This document shows positions 1 through 12,200 of a stretch of DNA of 64,000 nucleotides, one piece after another. Within the stretch, counting starts at the first letter, position 1, and the number at the start of each line of letters is the position of its first letter. A program made the position numbers and the translations under genes. The notes beneath the pieces are model-generated. The model saw only the letters and a list, made by a program, of their open reading frames with translations, was not told the DNA's origin and ran no database searches. The stretch is from Panulirus ornatus (taxonomy: Eukaryota > Arthropoda > Malacostraca > Decapoda > Palinuridae), in NCBI RefSeq assembly GCF_036320965.1, contig NC_092234.1, positions 47,710,454 through 47,774,453 of the forward strand, read 5' to 3'.

Positions 1-1176
<1,176 letters not shown>

Positions 1177-2203
1177 CTTTGTCGCTGTCTCCCGCGTTTG
1201 CGAGGTAGCGCAAGGAAACAGACGAAAGAAATGCCCCCCCCCCCATACACATGTACATACACACGTCCACACACGCAAATATACATACCTACACAGCTTT
1301 CCATGGTTTACCCCAGACGCTTCACATACCTTGATTCACTCCACTGACAGCACGTCAACCCCTGTATACCACATCGCTCCAATTCACTCTATTCCTTGCC
1401 CTCCTTACACCCTCCTGCATGTTCAGGCCCCGATCACACAAAATCTTTTTCACTCCATCTTTCCACCTCCAATTTGGTCTCCCTCTTCTCCTCGTTCCCT
1501 CCACCTCCGACACATATATCCTCTTGGTCAATCTTTCCTCACTCATTCTCTCCATGTGCCCAAACCATTTCAAAACACCCTCTTCTGCTCTCTCAACCAC
1601 GCTCTTTTTATTTCCACACATCTCTCTTACCCTTACGTTACTTACTCGATCAAACCACCTCACACCACACATTGTCCTCAAACATCTCATTTCCAGCACA
1701 TCCATCCTCCTGCGCACAACTCTATCCATAGCCCACGCCTCGCAACCATACAACATTGTTGGAACCACTATTCCTTCAAACATACCCATTTTTGCTTTCC
1801 GAGATAATGTTCTCGACTTCCACACATTTTTCAAGGCTCCCAAAATTTTCGCCCCCTCCCCCACCCTATGATCCACTTCCGCTTCCATGGTTCCATCCGC
1901 TGACAGATCCACTCCCAGATATCTAAAACACTTCACTTCCTCCAGTTTTTCTCCATTCAAACTCACCTCCCAATTGACTTGACCCTCAACCCTACTGTAC
2001 CTAATAACCTTGCTCTTATTCACATTTACTCTTAACTTTCTTCTTCCACACACTTTACCAAACTCAGTCACCAGCTTCTGCAGTTTCTCACATGAATCAG
2101 CCACCAGCGCTGTATCATCAGCGAACAACAACTGACTCACTTCCCAAGCTCTCTCATCCCCAACAGACTTCATACTTGCCCCTCTTTCCAGGACTCTTGC
2201 ATA
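1177..2203 (-). mobile_element. LINE copy a (main family), 5'-truncated
   Basis: Non-LTR retrotransposon fragment read on the - strand. From its 5' side it encodes the end of the reverse transcriptase, including the catalytic motif [14 protein letters not shown] long C-terminal region follows with [39 protein letters not shown] and [12 protein letters not shown], ending at VVYRG and a stop (ORF about 1355-2205). A short 3' UTR then ends in a terminus containing GCGGGAGACAGCGACAAAG. It is 5'-truncated inside RT at 2203, against (AT)n. This copy has no internal stop and belongs to the short-3'-UTR subfamily with copies e, f, g and k. The clade is undecided; the LRQG motif in longer copies suggests an L1/RTE-like RT. 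Confidence 0.85.
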
Positions 2204-2224
2204 TATATATATATATATATATTT
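2202..2224. repeat. (AT)n between two LINE copies
   Basis: About 20 bp of AT separates the 5' truncation of LINE copy a from the 3' terminus of LINE copy b, which has the same orientation. Confidence 0.85.
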
Positions 2225-2866
2225 ATTTTCATTTTGCTTTGTCGCTGTCTCCCGCGTTTGCGAGGTAGCGCAAGGAAACAGACGAAAGAAATGGCCCAAC
2301 CCACCCCCATACACATATATATACATACACGGTCACACACGCAAATATACATACCTATACATCTCAATGTACACATATATATACACACACAGACACATAC
2401 ATATATACCCATGCACACAGTTCACACTGTCTGCCTTTATTCATTCCATCGCCACCTCGCCACACATGAAATCCCCCCCCCCCAAGGTAGCGCTAGGAAA
2501 AGACAACAAAAGCCACATTCGTTCGCAGTTTCTAGTTGGCATGTGTAATGCACCGAAATCACAGCTCTCTCTCCACATCCAGGTCCCACAAAACTTTCCA
2601 TGGTTTACCCCAGACGCTTCACGTGCCCTAGTTCAATCCATTGACAGCACGTCGACCCTGGCATACAACATAGTTCCAATTCACTCTATTCCTTGCACGC
2701 CTTTCACCCTCCTGTATGTTCAGGCCCTGATCGCTCAAAATCTTTTTCACTCCATCCTTCCACCTCCAATTTGGTCTCCCACTTCTCGTTCCCTCCACCT
2801 CTTGACTCACATATCCTCTATGTCAATTTTTCCTCACCCATTCTCTCCATGTGACCAAACCATTTC
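2225..2866 (-). mobile_element. LINE copy b, long-3'-UTR subfamily, 5'-truncated
   Basis: On the - strand this holds the last ~60 codons of the LINE ORF ([15 protein letters not shown] at about 2628-2810). The long form of the 3' UTR follows, with a CA/TA-rich stretch, a C/G-rich run and a second GAGGTAGCG-like box near 2490. The ORF reads through CGA where copy a has TGA, continuing RRAVNGLN. Truncation is at about 2866, where AT-rich DNA begins. Confidence 0.8.
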
Positions 2867-2877
2867 AATATATGTAT

Positions 2878-3117
2878 ATATTCTTTCTTTTTCAAACTTC
2901 GCCATTTCCTGCATTAGCAAGGTAGCATTAAGAACAGAGGACTGGGCCTCTGAGGAATATCCTCACCTGGCCTCATTCTCTGTTCCTCCTTTTGGAAAAT
3001 TAAAAAAAAACGAGAGGGGAGGATTTCCAGCCCCCCGCTCCCTCCCCTTTTAGTCGCCTTCTACGACACGCAGGGAATACGTGGGAAGTATTCTTTCTCC
3101 CCTGTCCCCAGGGATAA
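2878..3117 (-). mobile_element. SINE-like element S1, copy 1
   Basis: A ~240-bp non-coding repeat found several times in the window. In its sense orientation (- strand) it begins with a small hairpin, ATCCC-TG-GGGAT. Next come ACTTCCCACGTATTCCC, GTCGTAGAAGGCGACTAAAAG, a GGCTGGAAATCCTCCCCTC box, a homopolymer A/T run and CCAGTCCTCTGTTCTTAACG. The 3' end CGCTACCT..GC..GGGAAATGGCGAA matches the LINE 3' end. No tRNA-type A or B box was recognised. Both flanks are AT-rich. Confidence 0.75.
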
Positions 3118-3128
3118 TATATATTTCT

Positions 3129-4157
3129 TTCTTTATTTATTTTGCTTTGTCGCTGTCTCCCGCGTTCGCGAGGTAGCGCAAGGAAACAGACGAAAGAAAT
3201 GGCCCAACCCACCCCCATACACATGTATATACATACACGTCCACACACGCAAATATACATACCCATACATCTCAATGTACACATATATATTCCCACACAG
3301 ACATATACATATATACACATGCACACAATTCACACTGTCTACCTATATTCATTCCCATCGCCACCTCGCCACCCATGGAATAACATCCCCCTCCCCCCTC
3401 ATGTGTGCGAGGTAGCGCTAGGAAAAGACAACAAAGGCCCCATTCGTTCACATTCAGTCTCTAGCTGTTATGCAATAATGCCCAAAAACACAGCTCCCTT
3501 TTCACATCCAGGCCCCACACAACTTTCCATGGTTTACCCCAGACACTTCACATGCCCTGATTCAATCCATTGACTGCACGTCGACCCTGGTATACCACAT
3601 CGATCCAATTTACTCTATTCCTTGCCCGCCTTTCACCCTCCTGCATGTTCTGGCCCCGATCACTCAAAATCTTTTTCACTCCATCTTTCCACTTCCAATT
3701 TGGTCTCCCACTTCTCGTTCCCTCCACCTCCGACACATATATCCTCTTGGTCAATCTTTCCTCACTCATTCTCTCCATGTGCCCAAACCATTTCTAAACA
3801 CCCTCTTCTGCTCTCTCAACCATGCTCTTTTTATTCCCACACATCTCTCTTACCCTTACATTTCTTACTCGGTCAAACCACCTCACACCACATATTGTCC
3901 TCAAACATCTCATTTCCAGCACATCCACCCTCCTGCGCACTACTCTATCCATAGCCCACGCCTCGCAACCATACAACATTGTTGGAACCACTATTCCTTC
4001 AAACATACCCATTTTTGCTTTCGGAGATAATGTTCTCGACCTCCACACATTCTTCAAGGCTCCCAGGATTTTCGCCCCCTCCCCCACCCTATGATTCACT
4101 TCCGCTTCCATGGTTCCATCTGCTGCCAGATCCACTCCCAGATATCTAAAACACTTT
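3129..4157 (-). mobile_element. LINE copy d, long-3'-UTR subfamily, 5'-truncated
   Basis: Read on the - strand, this encodes the LINE C-terminal region from [14 protein letters not shown] (near 4150) to [16 protein letters not shown] at about 3548. A frameshift near 3795 splits the ORF. The ~400-bp long-form 3' UTR ends in the GACAGCGACAAAG terminus at about 3145. RT is entirely missing. The 5' truncation abuts the AT tract at 4158. This copy is more decayed than copies a, e, f and g. Confidence 0.82.
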
Positions 4158-4170
4158 ATATACATATATA

Positions 4171-4251
<81 letters not shown>
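4158..4251. repeat. (AT)n joining head-to-head LINE copies
   Basis: About 95 bp of TA repeat separates the 5'-truncated end of - strand copy d from the 5'-truncated end of + strand copy e. Confidence 0.93.
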
Positions 4252-4258
<7 letters not shown>

Positions 4259-5418
4259 ACGTGTAGGAAGAGAGGAAAGTGATTGGTTCTCAGTGAATGT
4301 AGGTTTGCGGCAGGGGTGTGTGATGTCTCCATGGTTGTTTAATTTGTTTATGGATGGGGTTGTTAGGGAGGTAAATGCAAGAGTTTTGGAAAGAGGGGCA
4401 AGTATGAAGTCTGTTGGGGATGAGAGAGCTTGGGAAGTGAGTCAGTTGTTGTTCGCTGATGATACAGCGCTGGTGGCTGATTCATGTGAGAAACTGCAGA
4501 AGCTGGTGACTGAGTTTGGTAAAGTGTGTGGAAGAAGAAAGTTAAGAGTAAATGTGAATAAGAGCAAGGTTATTAGGTACAGTAGGGTTGAGGGTCAAGT
4601 CAATTGGGAGGTGAGTTTGAATGGAGAAAAACTGGAGGAAGTGAAGTGTTTTAGATATCTGGGAGTGGATCTGGCAGCGGATGGAACCATGGAAGCGGAA
4701 GTGGATCATAGGGTGGGGGAGGGGGCGAAAATTCTGGGGGCCTTGAAGAATGTGTGGAAGTCGAGAACATTATCTCGGAAAGCAAAAATGGGTATGTTTG
4801 AAGGAATAGTGGTTCCAACAATGTTGTATGGTTGCGAGGCGTGGGCTATGGATAGAGTTGTGCGCAGGAGGATGGATGTGCTGGAAATGAGATGTTTGAG
4901 GACAATGTGTGGTGTGAGGTGGTTTGATCGAGTGAGTAACGTAAGGGTAAGAGAGATGTGTGGAAATAAAAAGAGCGTGGTTGAGAGAGCAGAAGAGGGT
5001 GTTTTGAAGTGGTTTGGGCACATGGAGAGAATGAGTGAGGAAAGATTGACCAAGAGGATATATGTGTCGGAGGTGGAGGGAACGAGGAGAAGAGGGAGAC
5101 CAAATTGGAGGTGGAAAGATGGAGTGAAAAAGATTTTGTGTGATCGGGGCCTGAACATGCAGGAGGGTGAAAGGAGGGCAAGGAATAGAGTGAATTGGAG
5201 CGATGTGGTATACCGGGGTTGACGTGCTGTCAGTGGATTGAATCAAGGCATGTGAAGCGTCTGGGGTAAACCATGGAAAGCTGTGTAGGTATGTATATTT
5301 GCGTGTGTGGACGTATGTATATACATGTGTATGGGGGGGGGTTGGGCCATTTCTTTCGTCTGTTTCCTTGAGCTACCTCGCAAACGCAGGAGACAGCGAC
5401 AAAGTATAAAAAGAAGAA

Positions 5419-5426
<8 letters not shown>
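4252..5426 (+). mobile_element. LINE copy e with open RT/C-terminal frame
   Basis: This + strand copy is 5'-truncated within reverse transcriptase. The frame is open from the AT tract to TGA at 5220-5222, about 320 LINE residues. Visible motifs in order are GREESDWFSVNVGLRQGCVM and [11 protein letters not shown] (RT motif B region), [13 protein letters not shown] (catalytic DD), [37 protein letters not shown] and [11 protein letters not shown]. The apparent N-terminal Tyr-Ile run of the frame is translated microsatellite and not part of the protein. The short 3' UTR ends in GACAGCGACAAAGTATAAA and an A-rich tail. The intact frame suggests recent insertion. Confidence 0.88.

Positions 5427-5466
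<40 letters not shown>
5427..5466. repeat. (TA)n between LINE 3' ends
   Basis: About 40 bp of TA with flanking A and T runs lies between the 3' end of + copy e and the 3' end of - copy f. This is a tail-to-tail junction. Confidence 0.9.
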
Positions 5467-5476
<10 letters not shown>

Positions 5477-6531
5477 TGCTTTGTCGCTGTCTCCTGCGTT
5501 TGCGAGGTAGCGCAAGGAAACAGACGAAAGAAATGGCCCAACCCACCCCCCCCATACACATGTATATACATACGTCCACACATGCAAATATACATACCTA
5601 CACAGCTTTCCATGGTTTACCCCAGACGCTTCACATTCCTTGATTCAATCCACTGACAGCACGTCAACCCCGGTATACCACATCGCTCCAATTCACTCTA
5701 TTCCTTGCCCTCCTTTCACCCTCCTGCATGTTCAGGCCCCGATCACACAAAATCTTTTTCACTCCATCTTTCCACCTCCAATTTGGTCTCCCTCTTCTCC
5801 TCGTTCCCTCCACCTCCGACACATATATCCTCTTGGTCAATCTTTCCTCACTCATTCTCTCCATGTGACCAAACCATTTCAAAACACCCTCTTCTGCTCT
5901 CTGAACCACGCTCTTTTTATTTCCAAACATCTCTCTTACCCTTACGTTACTTACTCGATCAAACCACCTCACACCACACATTGTCCTCAAACATCTCATT
6001 TCCAGCACATCCATCCTCCTGCGCACAACTCTATCCATAGTCCACGCCTCGCAACCATACAACATTGTTGGAACCACTATTCCTTCAAACATACCCATTT
6101 TTGCTTTCCGAGATAATGTTCTCGACTTCCACACATTCTTCAAGGCTCCCAGAATTTTCGCCCCCTCCCTCACCCTATGATCCACTTCCGCTTCCATGTT
6201 TCCATCCGCTGCCAGATCCACTCCCAGATATCTAAAACACTTCACTTCCTCCAGTTTTTCTCCATTCAAACTCACCTCCCAATTGACTTGACCCTCAACC
6301 CTACTGTACCTAATAACCTTGCTCTTTTTCACATTTACTCTTAACTTTCTTCTTTCACACACTTTACCAAACTCAGTCACCAGCTTCTGCAGTTTCTCAC
6401 ATGAATCAGCCACCAGTGCTGTATCATCAGCGAACAACAACTGACTCACTTCCCAAGCTCTCTCATCCCCAACAGACTTCATCCTTGCCCCTCTTTCCAA
6501 AACTCTTGCATTCACCTCCCTAACCTCCATA
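5467..6531 (-). mobile_element. LINE copy f, 5'-truncated
   Basis: On the - strand an open frame (about 5664-6530) runs from [16 protein letters not shown] through [13 protein letters not shown] and the conserved C-terminal region to VVYRG and stop. It is followed by the short-form 3' UTR and terminus at about 5477. The 5' end stops within RT motif B/C spacing and abuts a 20-bp AT tract. There are no internal stops. Single substitutions ([22 protein letters not shown]) separate it from copy e. Confidence 0.87.
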
Positions 6532-6551
6532 TATATATATATATATATATG
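6532..6551. repeat. Short (AT)n at centre of a head-to-head LINE pair
   Basis: About 20 bp of AT, flanked by perfect inverted arms CCTCCCTAACCTCC and GGAGGTTAGGGAGG. It joins the 5' ends of copies f (-) and g (+). Confidence 0.9.
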
Positions 6552-7811
6552 GAGGTTAGGGAGGTAATTTGTATGTAGCATTTATGGATCTGGAGAAGGC
6601 ATATGATAGATTTGATAGAGATGCTCTGTGGAAGGTATTAAGAATATATGGTGTGGGAGGAAAGTTGTTAGAAGCAGTGAAAAGTTTTTATCGAGGATGT
6701 AAGGTATGTGTACGTGTAGGAAGAGAGGAAAGTGATTGGTTCTCAGTGAATGTAGGTTTGCGGCAGGGGTGTGTGATGTCTCCATGGTTGTTTAATTTGT
6801 TTATGGATGGGGTTGTTAGGGAGGTAAATGCGAGAGTTTTGGAAAGAGGGGCAAGTATGAAGTCTGTTGGGGATGAGAGAGCTTGGGAAGTGAGTCAGTT
6901 GTTGTTCGCTGATGATACAGCGCTGGTGGCTGATTCATGTGAGAAACTGCAGAAGCTGGTGACTGAGTTTGGAAAAGTGTGTGGAAGAAGAAAGTTAAGA
7001 GTAAATGTGAATAAGAGCAAGGTTATTAGGTACAGTAGGGTTGAGGGTCAAGTCAATTGGGAGGTGAGTTTGAATGGAGAAAAACTGGAGGAAGTGAAGT
7101 GTTTTAGATATCTGGGAGTGGATCTGGCAGCAGATGGAACCATGGAAGCGGAAGTGGATCATAGGGTGGGGGAGGGGGCGAAAATCCTGGGGGCCTTGAA
7201 GAATGTGTGGAAGTCGAGAACATTATCTCGGAAAGCAAAAATGGGTATGTTTGAAGGAATAGTGGTTCCAACAATGTTGTATGGTTGCGAGGTGTGGGCT
7301 ATGGATAGAGTTGTGCGCAGGAGGATGGATGTGCTGGAAATGAGATGTTTGAGGACAATGTGTGGTGTGAGGTGGTTTGATCGAGTGAGTAACGTAAGGG
7401 TAAGAGAGATGTGTGGAAATAAAAAGAGCGTGGTTGAGAGAGCAGAAGAGGGTGTTTTGAAGTGGTTTGGGCACATGGAGAGGATGAGTGAGGAAAGATT
7501 GACCAAGAGGATATATGTGTTGGAGGTGGAGCGAACAAGGAGAAGAGGGAGACCAAATTGGAGGTGGAAAGATGGAGTGAAAAAGATTTTGTGTGATCGG
7601 GGCCTGAACATGCAGGAGGGTGAAAGGCGGGCAAGGAATAGAGTGAATTGGAGCGATGTGGTATACCGGGGTTGACGTGCTGTCAGTGAATTGAAGCAGG
7701 GCATGTGAAGCGTCTGGGGTAAACCATGGAAAGCTGTGTAGGTATGTATATTTGCGTGTGTGGACGTATGTATATACATGTGTATGGGGGGGGGGGTTGG
7801 GCCATTTCTTT
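6552..7811 (+). mobile_element. LINE copy g, longest intact RT frame
   Basis: A + strand ORF at 6569-7675 (368 aa) is open throughout. It starts within RT at VAFMDLEKAYDRFDRDALWK (motif A, catalytic Asp). It continues with [19 protein letters not shown] (motif B), [13 protein letters not shown] (motif C, catalytic DD), [37 protein letters not shown] and [10 protein letters not shown], and ends at VVYRG. The ATG used is internal to the original ORF, so this is a truncated protein. The short 3' UTR is cut off at GGGCCATTTCTTT, so the usual last ~50 bp (CGTCTG...GACAGCGACAAAG) is replaced by (AT)n. Confidence 0.88.
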
Positions 7812-7832
7812 ATATATATATATATATATATA
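7812..7832. repeat. (AT)n at truncated LINE 3' end
   Basis: A short AT tract lies directly after the incomplete 3' UTR of LINE copy g. Confidence 0.85.
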
Positions 7833-9179
7833 TTACATGTTGATTACATGTTGCAGAAAGACTTCGTTGGGACCAGCATGTAGAAAGAAATTTAATAAGA
7901 TATATCATTCTACTCATTGATTAGAACAGTTAAGCTACCAGTGCATAAAATTGGGATGTATGCTGGGGTAGCCAGTAGGAAGAAACTAATGAAGTGCTAT
8001 TAAAAAAAATGACATCCTGCATGAAGGTTACTATATATCCTCATTAATGTTACCTTCATAAAATTTATAGCAAATGCATTCATTCCACTACTCCATGTTA
8101 GGATCATCAGAGGCAGCCCGAACACATCGTGCTTCCCCTTCCTCTACCCTCACACAATGTTTTTCTTCCCACCATCCTCACCCCCTCTACCCTCACACAA
8201 CGTTTTCCTTCCCACCACCCTCGCCCCCTTTACCCTCACACAACCTTTTCCTTCCCACCACCCTCACCCCAACCACAAACCCCACCCATGGTGATTCCAC
8301 ATCAGGCAGTTCAGTCATTGTCAAATAGTGGGTGTTGTCATTCATCATTAGTCTTTCATTAAAGCCACATCCATTTATGAATTTCTGTTATTCCCTACAT
8401 GGGTCAAGGCAACAACAATACCACCCTTAGTGTCATGGAGTCAAAGGATGAATGGCTGGGTCTCACTTCCAGAAATCGGAGAACTGTTATTTTTGCCCAC
8501 GTTTGGCTTCGAACTCACAAGTTCATATTCCTAGGCTCCCGCGCCTCGGAAAGGAATGGGTGACATTGCAAATAACTAGTTAGTTTCTTGAAACCAAAGT
8601 TAACACCACATATAGAGACATCGTGGATACCAGTAACACCTCAGGATGATAAGCAAAATTCCAGACAAAGAAATTTTAGAAGTGGCTTGAAGTAATAGCT
8701 TCAAAGTCACATGTTGATTCTCTTTGGTTCACACCTCACGGAAAAGGAAGGATTGTCAGTGCTCACTGCCCCAGTTGGAAGTTGTGGTGGCTTTAACTGT
8801 ACATCTCTGTTAGCCACTGTTTTTCCACTGTCATTAGTAACTGATAGCAGCACTGTAGTTGGGAATATAAGAGTAAACACGGGAATGTGATGAAAGTATT
8901 TGTGTATTGGTAATTTGAAAAAATTAGCATGTTTTAAGGCACAAATTTAGCCAAATTGCACAGTTTCCTTGTAATGAGTCACTGCATCTTTATATTGATA
9001 TTTTATAATGTGCATCATCAATACTATTGTTTTTTTAAATGATAATGATGTCATTAGCTCAAAGTATCAGTTGTGTATATGTTTTGTCAGCAAAATAACA
9101 GAAAGTTAGAGAATATATACAAATGATTTTATTTGAAAATGAATTATCTTTATAACTTCATTATTTTCCTTGTCTACAG
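7833..9179 (+). other. Non-coding DNA, presumed intron 1 of the carnitine carrier
   Basis: This precedes a good splice acceptor (TTTTCCTTGTCTACAG ending at 9179), so at least its right part is intron. I looked for an exon encoding the N-terminal GHPLDTVK-type helix and found none. Apart from the 44-bp minisatellite near 8140 nothing is recognised. Confidence 0.5.
8140..8275. repeat. ~44-bp pyrimidine-rich minisatellite, 3 copies
   Basis: Units start at about 8144, 8188 and 8231, with the pattern TACCCTCACACAA..TTTTC.TTCCCACCA. Confidence 0.85.
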
Positions 9180-9294
9180 GTCCGACTTCAAACTCAGCCC
9201 ACACCGGAGCCAGGTCAGAAGCCACTCTACAAAGGAACCTGGGATTGTGCTTTAAAAACAGTTCGCAATGAAAGCTTCTTTGGACTCTATAAAG
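9180..9294 (+). CDS. SLC25A20: Carnitine carrier exon (first visible)
   Basis: Encodes 38 residues starting [20 protein letters not shown] and ending FFGLYK, plus the first base of a Gly codon. It corresponds to the matrix loop after helix 1 and the amphipathic matrix helix. It starts in phase 0 after TCTACAG and ends AAAG|GTAACT (phase 1). Confidence 0.95.
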
Positions 9295-12200
9295 GTAACT
9301 TTTAAAATAATTATTTTCATTAATAGATGATAGGTGTTAGATTAACACCTTTTAAATTCATAATTTTCATAAACACGCTATTAGATAGGCATGTGAACTG
9401 CTGAAAGCCCCAATTGATATGAGCTAATGTGTATTGAAGTTTTATATGATTTTACAATAATATCCCAGGTTGACGAGTAAAAGTATGCCTTGTTGAAGGG
9501 AATGAATTATTACCGATGTATTTAGGTAACCTTAGAATTTGATATTGTATAGTTATGGAGGGTTTTGCATCAATGAGCAGCACACAATCTGTCAAACTTT
9601 TTTTTCTCTTCTTTCACAATTTTTCATTCGCATATTTCTTGTGCTGGAAAAAGCTGTTGCATGGAATAAACCCCCTTCAGCATGGACTTCCACAATATAA
9701 CTTCCATTCTGATTTACTACAGGCATTCCTCATTTACATTCTTATCAGTTTCATCACATCCCTTCTTCACATTCATATCACCCATTGGAATTGCCTACCT
9801 CTCCTTCTCAAACCCATTTCTCTGGAACCCTTCATCTCATTCTTACTTTACACAGTCTTCATATTCACCAGTGCATAAACACATACTCATGTAGTGTACA
9901 TCTCTTTATATTTATATTAAAACTTCACCTGTTTTTGTGTCACCTTGATCAATACAAGACAGTTCTTGTCCTTTATTAGGTATGGCGGCCCCACTGGTGG
10001 GAGTTACGCCAATGTTTGCAGTTTGCTTCTTGGGTTTTGGGATCGGCAAGAAACTTCAGCAAACATCACCTGACCAGAAGCTAACTGCAATGCAACTCTT
10101 TAACGCTGGCATGTTATCAGGAGTTTTCACCACAGCCATCATGACACCAGGAGAGAGGATCAAGTGTCTTTTACAGGTAAATGTCTCATTAATGCATTTA
10201 TTTCTTTATCATTGTGACACATGTATATTGTGTTTGTTGTGAATATTGACTGCTGTGATCTTAGTTACTGTTTTGGCAACTGCCTATTTGTACAGTATGG
10301 CATCCAGTAACTTAAAGTTTCTTCAGTATCTCTGTATTTTAAGCATTTTTATATTGTATACATTTATAATATCTGTGCTTAGTTTGATCCCTGTATTCAC
10401 AGCTCTGCTACTGAAAAAATATTTCTTAACATCTTTTTTTTTCACCCTTATTCTTATGTTGACTTGTCATTTATGATGTTAAACAATTTCTCAACATTAA
10501 GTTCATTATATCTGTTTACAAACTTGTTTTCTCCCTTTCTATTCAAATTAACTTGATCACATCTGTTCACAAACACGTCTCCCTTTCTATTCTCTTCTGG
10601 TTTTGGAAATTCTATATGTGTAAGCCTATTCTGTATTTTAGTTGTAGTTTTTGCCTACTGCTTCTTTTCCTACTCTAAATCAACATGTTGTGAAGTAGAT
10701 GACCAAAAATGTGCTGTATACTCTAATTTAGGTTTGATGTAAGATGTGAATGACCATATACTGTGTTTGAAGGCAGTTTCATTATTGGTAAGCAAATTTC
10801 CTTGTTAAATAACCATCTGTTGTGAAGTTCCATTAATTAGGTATTATAGCAGTCCTCAGGTTCTTTTTAAATAGGGTAGTATGTCAGCCCAGAAGTTCCT
10901 TTTCATATTAGATCTCGCAGTTTTTCAGGCAAAATGATAATCATAAGTATAATCATAAGTATATCTTTCAATGTGTCTCATCTTTACCACCTAGCTGGAT
11001 TCAGCCTTTTAAGCCATTTATCTTAGCCAAAGTTGGACCATATCAAGATATCTCTGGATGTTTTTAAAATCCAGTAAACTACTTGCTTTTTGCGTGATTC
11101 TAAAAACATATTGGTATTTAGGTATGATTTTAGTCCATTTTGTGAGCTGTTACTGGTTACTCTTACTTGGTTTGAAAAGATGCTGAAATTCACTTTGTTA
11201 TTTTTCCTTCCATGAATTTTAGTGTTTCCCCTTTATACATCTGGTTCCTACATCTTGGTAACAAACTAACTAGTCATCTACCTATCCTATTTTAATGAAA
11301 AAATAATGTAGACATGGAAAAGAAATAAAGAAAGTTACAGCATAACTTCTAGACTCCCTTCAGTATGAATGGAAGGTGTCCAAGTAAGTCTTGTGCTTGT
11401 GGGAAGAGGAACAGAAAAAGCATCAGTGTAGAGGTAAACTTAAACATTTTAAAGCATTTTGATGCTGGTCATTGTGGTGTTGACATTGCCAAAGCTCTTG
11501 GTTTGCACCCTACATCAGTGAGAACACCAGAGCATGCAGATAAAGTGAGGCATTGTACCTCCAGTGTGACACCTCTACATGCAAGAAGATTTCTCATACC
11601 AGAGGTGAATTGATGGAGAACATGGAGCAAGTTTTGAGTGATGGGATCAAAGATCAGAATCACCATAACATCCCTTTACTTGGGGTGATGTATATCTTAC
11701 ATAAAAACAATACTATTTATGCTTACTTTCTTATTTAGATACTTGGATTACTGGTGGACCTATAGTGTACTGCAAGTTTCTTGACTTTTCATTACATTTT
11801 TATGTGAAAATTGCTTGAGAAATCTCCCCATGATGGTTTAATTTGAGAAGTCTCCCCATGACGACATTAAACCCTTTGGTGAATTTTGATTTGTTGTCTG
11901 TTTATTCTGTCAAATTGTAATTTCCAGGGACACATACATGTTAACTAGTGACCAAATGCACTTTTTTTAGCCTCCAGTGGTGGTCAGTTTTAGGAATGTT
12001 CTGGCAGTCCAACAACACATCATAAAGCCACCTATCTCTTGTGCTATCTTTCATGAAGTTGGCTTTTTCCTTAAAATTGTGTTCTTTGCAAAGATTCATC
12101 CATTTGTTTGCTAATGTCTTTAACGATGTTTTATAGACTGTGCTCACTAGAGTTACCAGCCTTTAGCTTGATGTATTTTCCCTGTGCCCTTAAAAAAAAG

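Noticed and set aside
1355..2326. Frames on the opposite strand of LINE copies with Ser/Pro/His-rich sequence such as [20 protein letters not shown]
   Set aside because: Antisense shadows of the LINE ORF: present at every copy, purely because the sense strand is conserved.
11941..12147. 68-codon - strand frame in a carrier intron ([20 protein letters not shown])
   Set aside because: Protein-like in places, but no family recognised and no splice or domain support; noted only as a possible transposon remnant.
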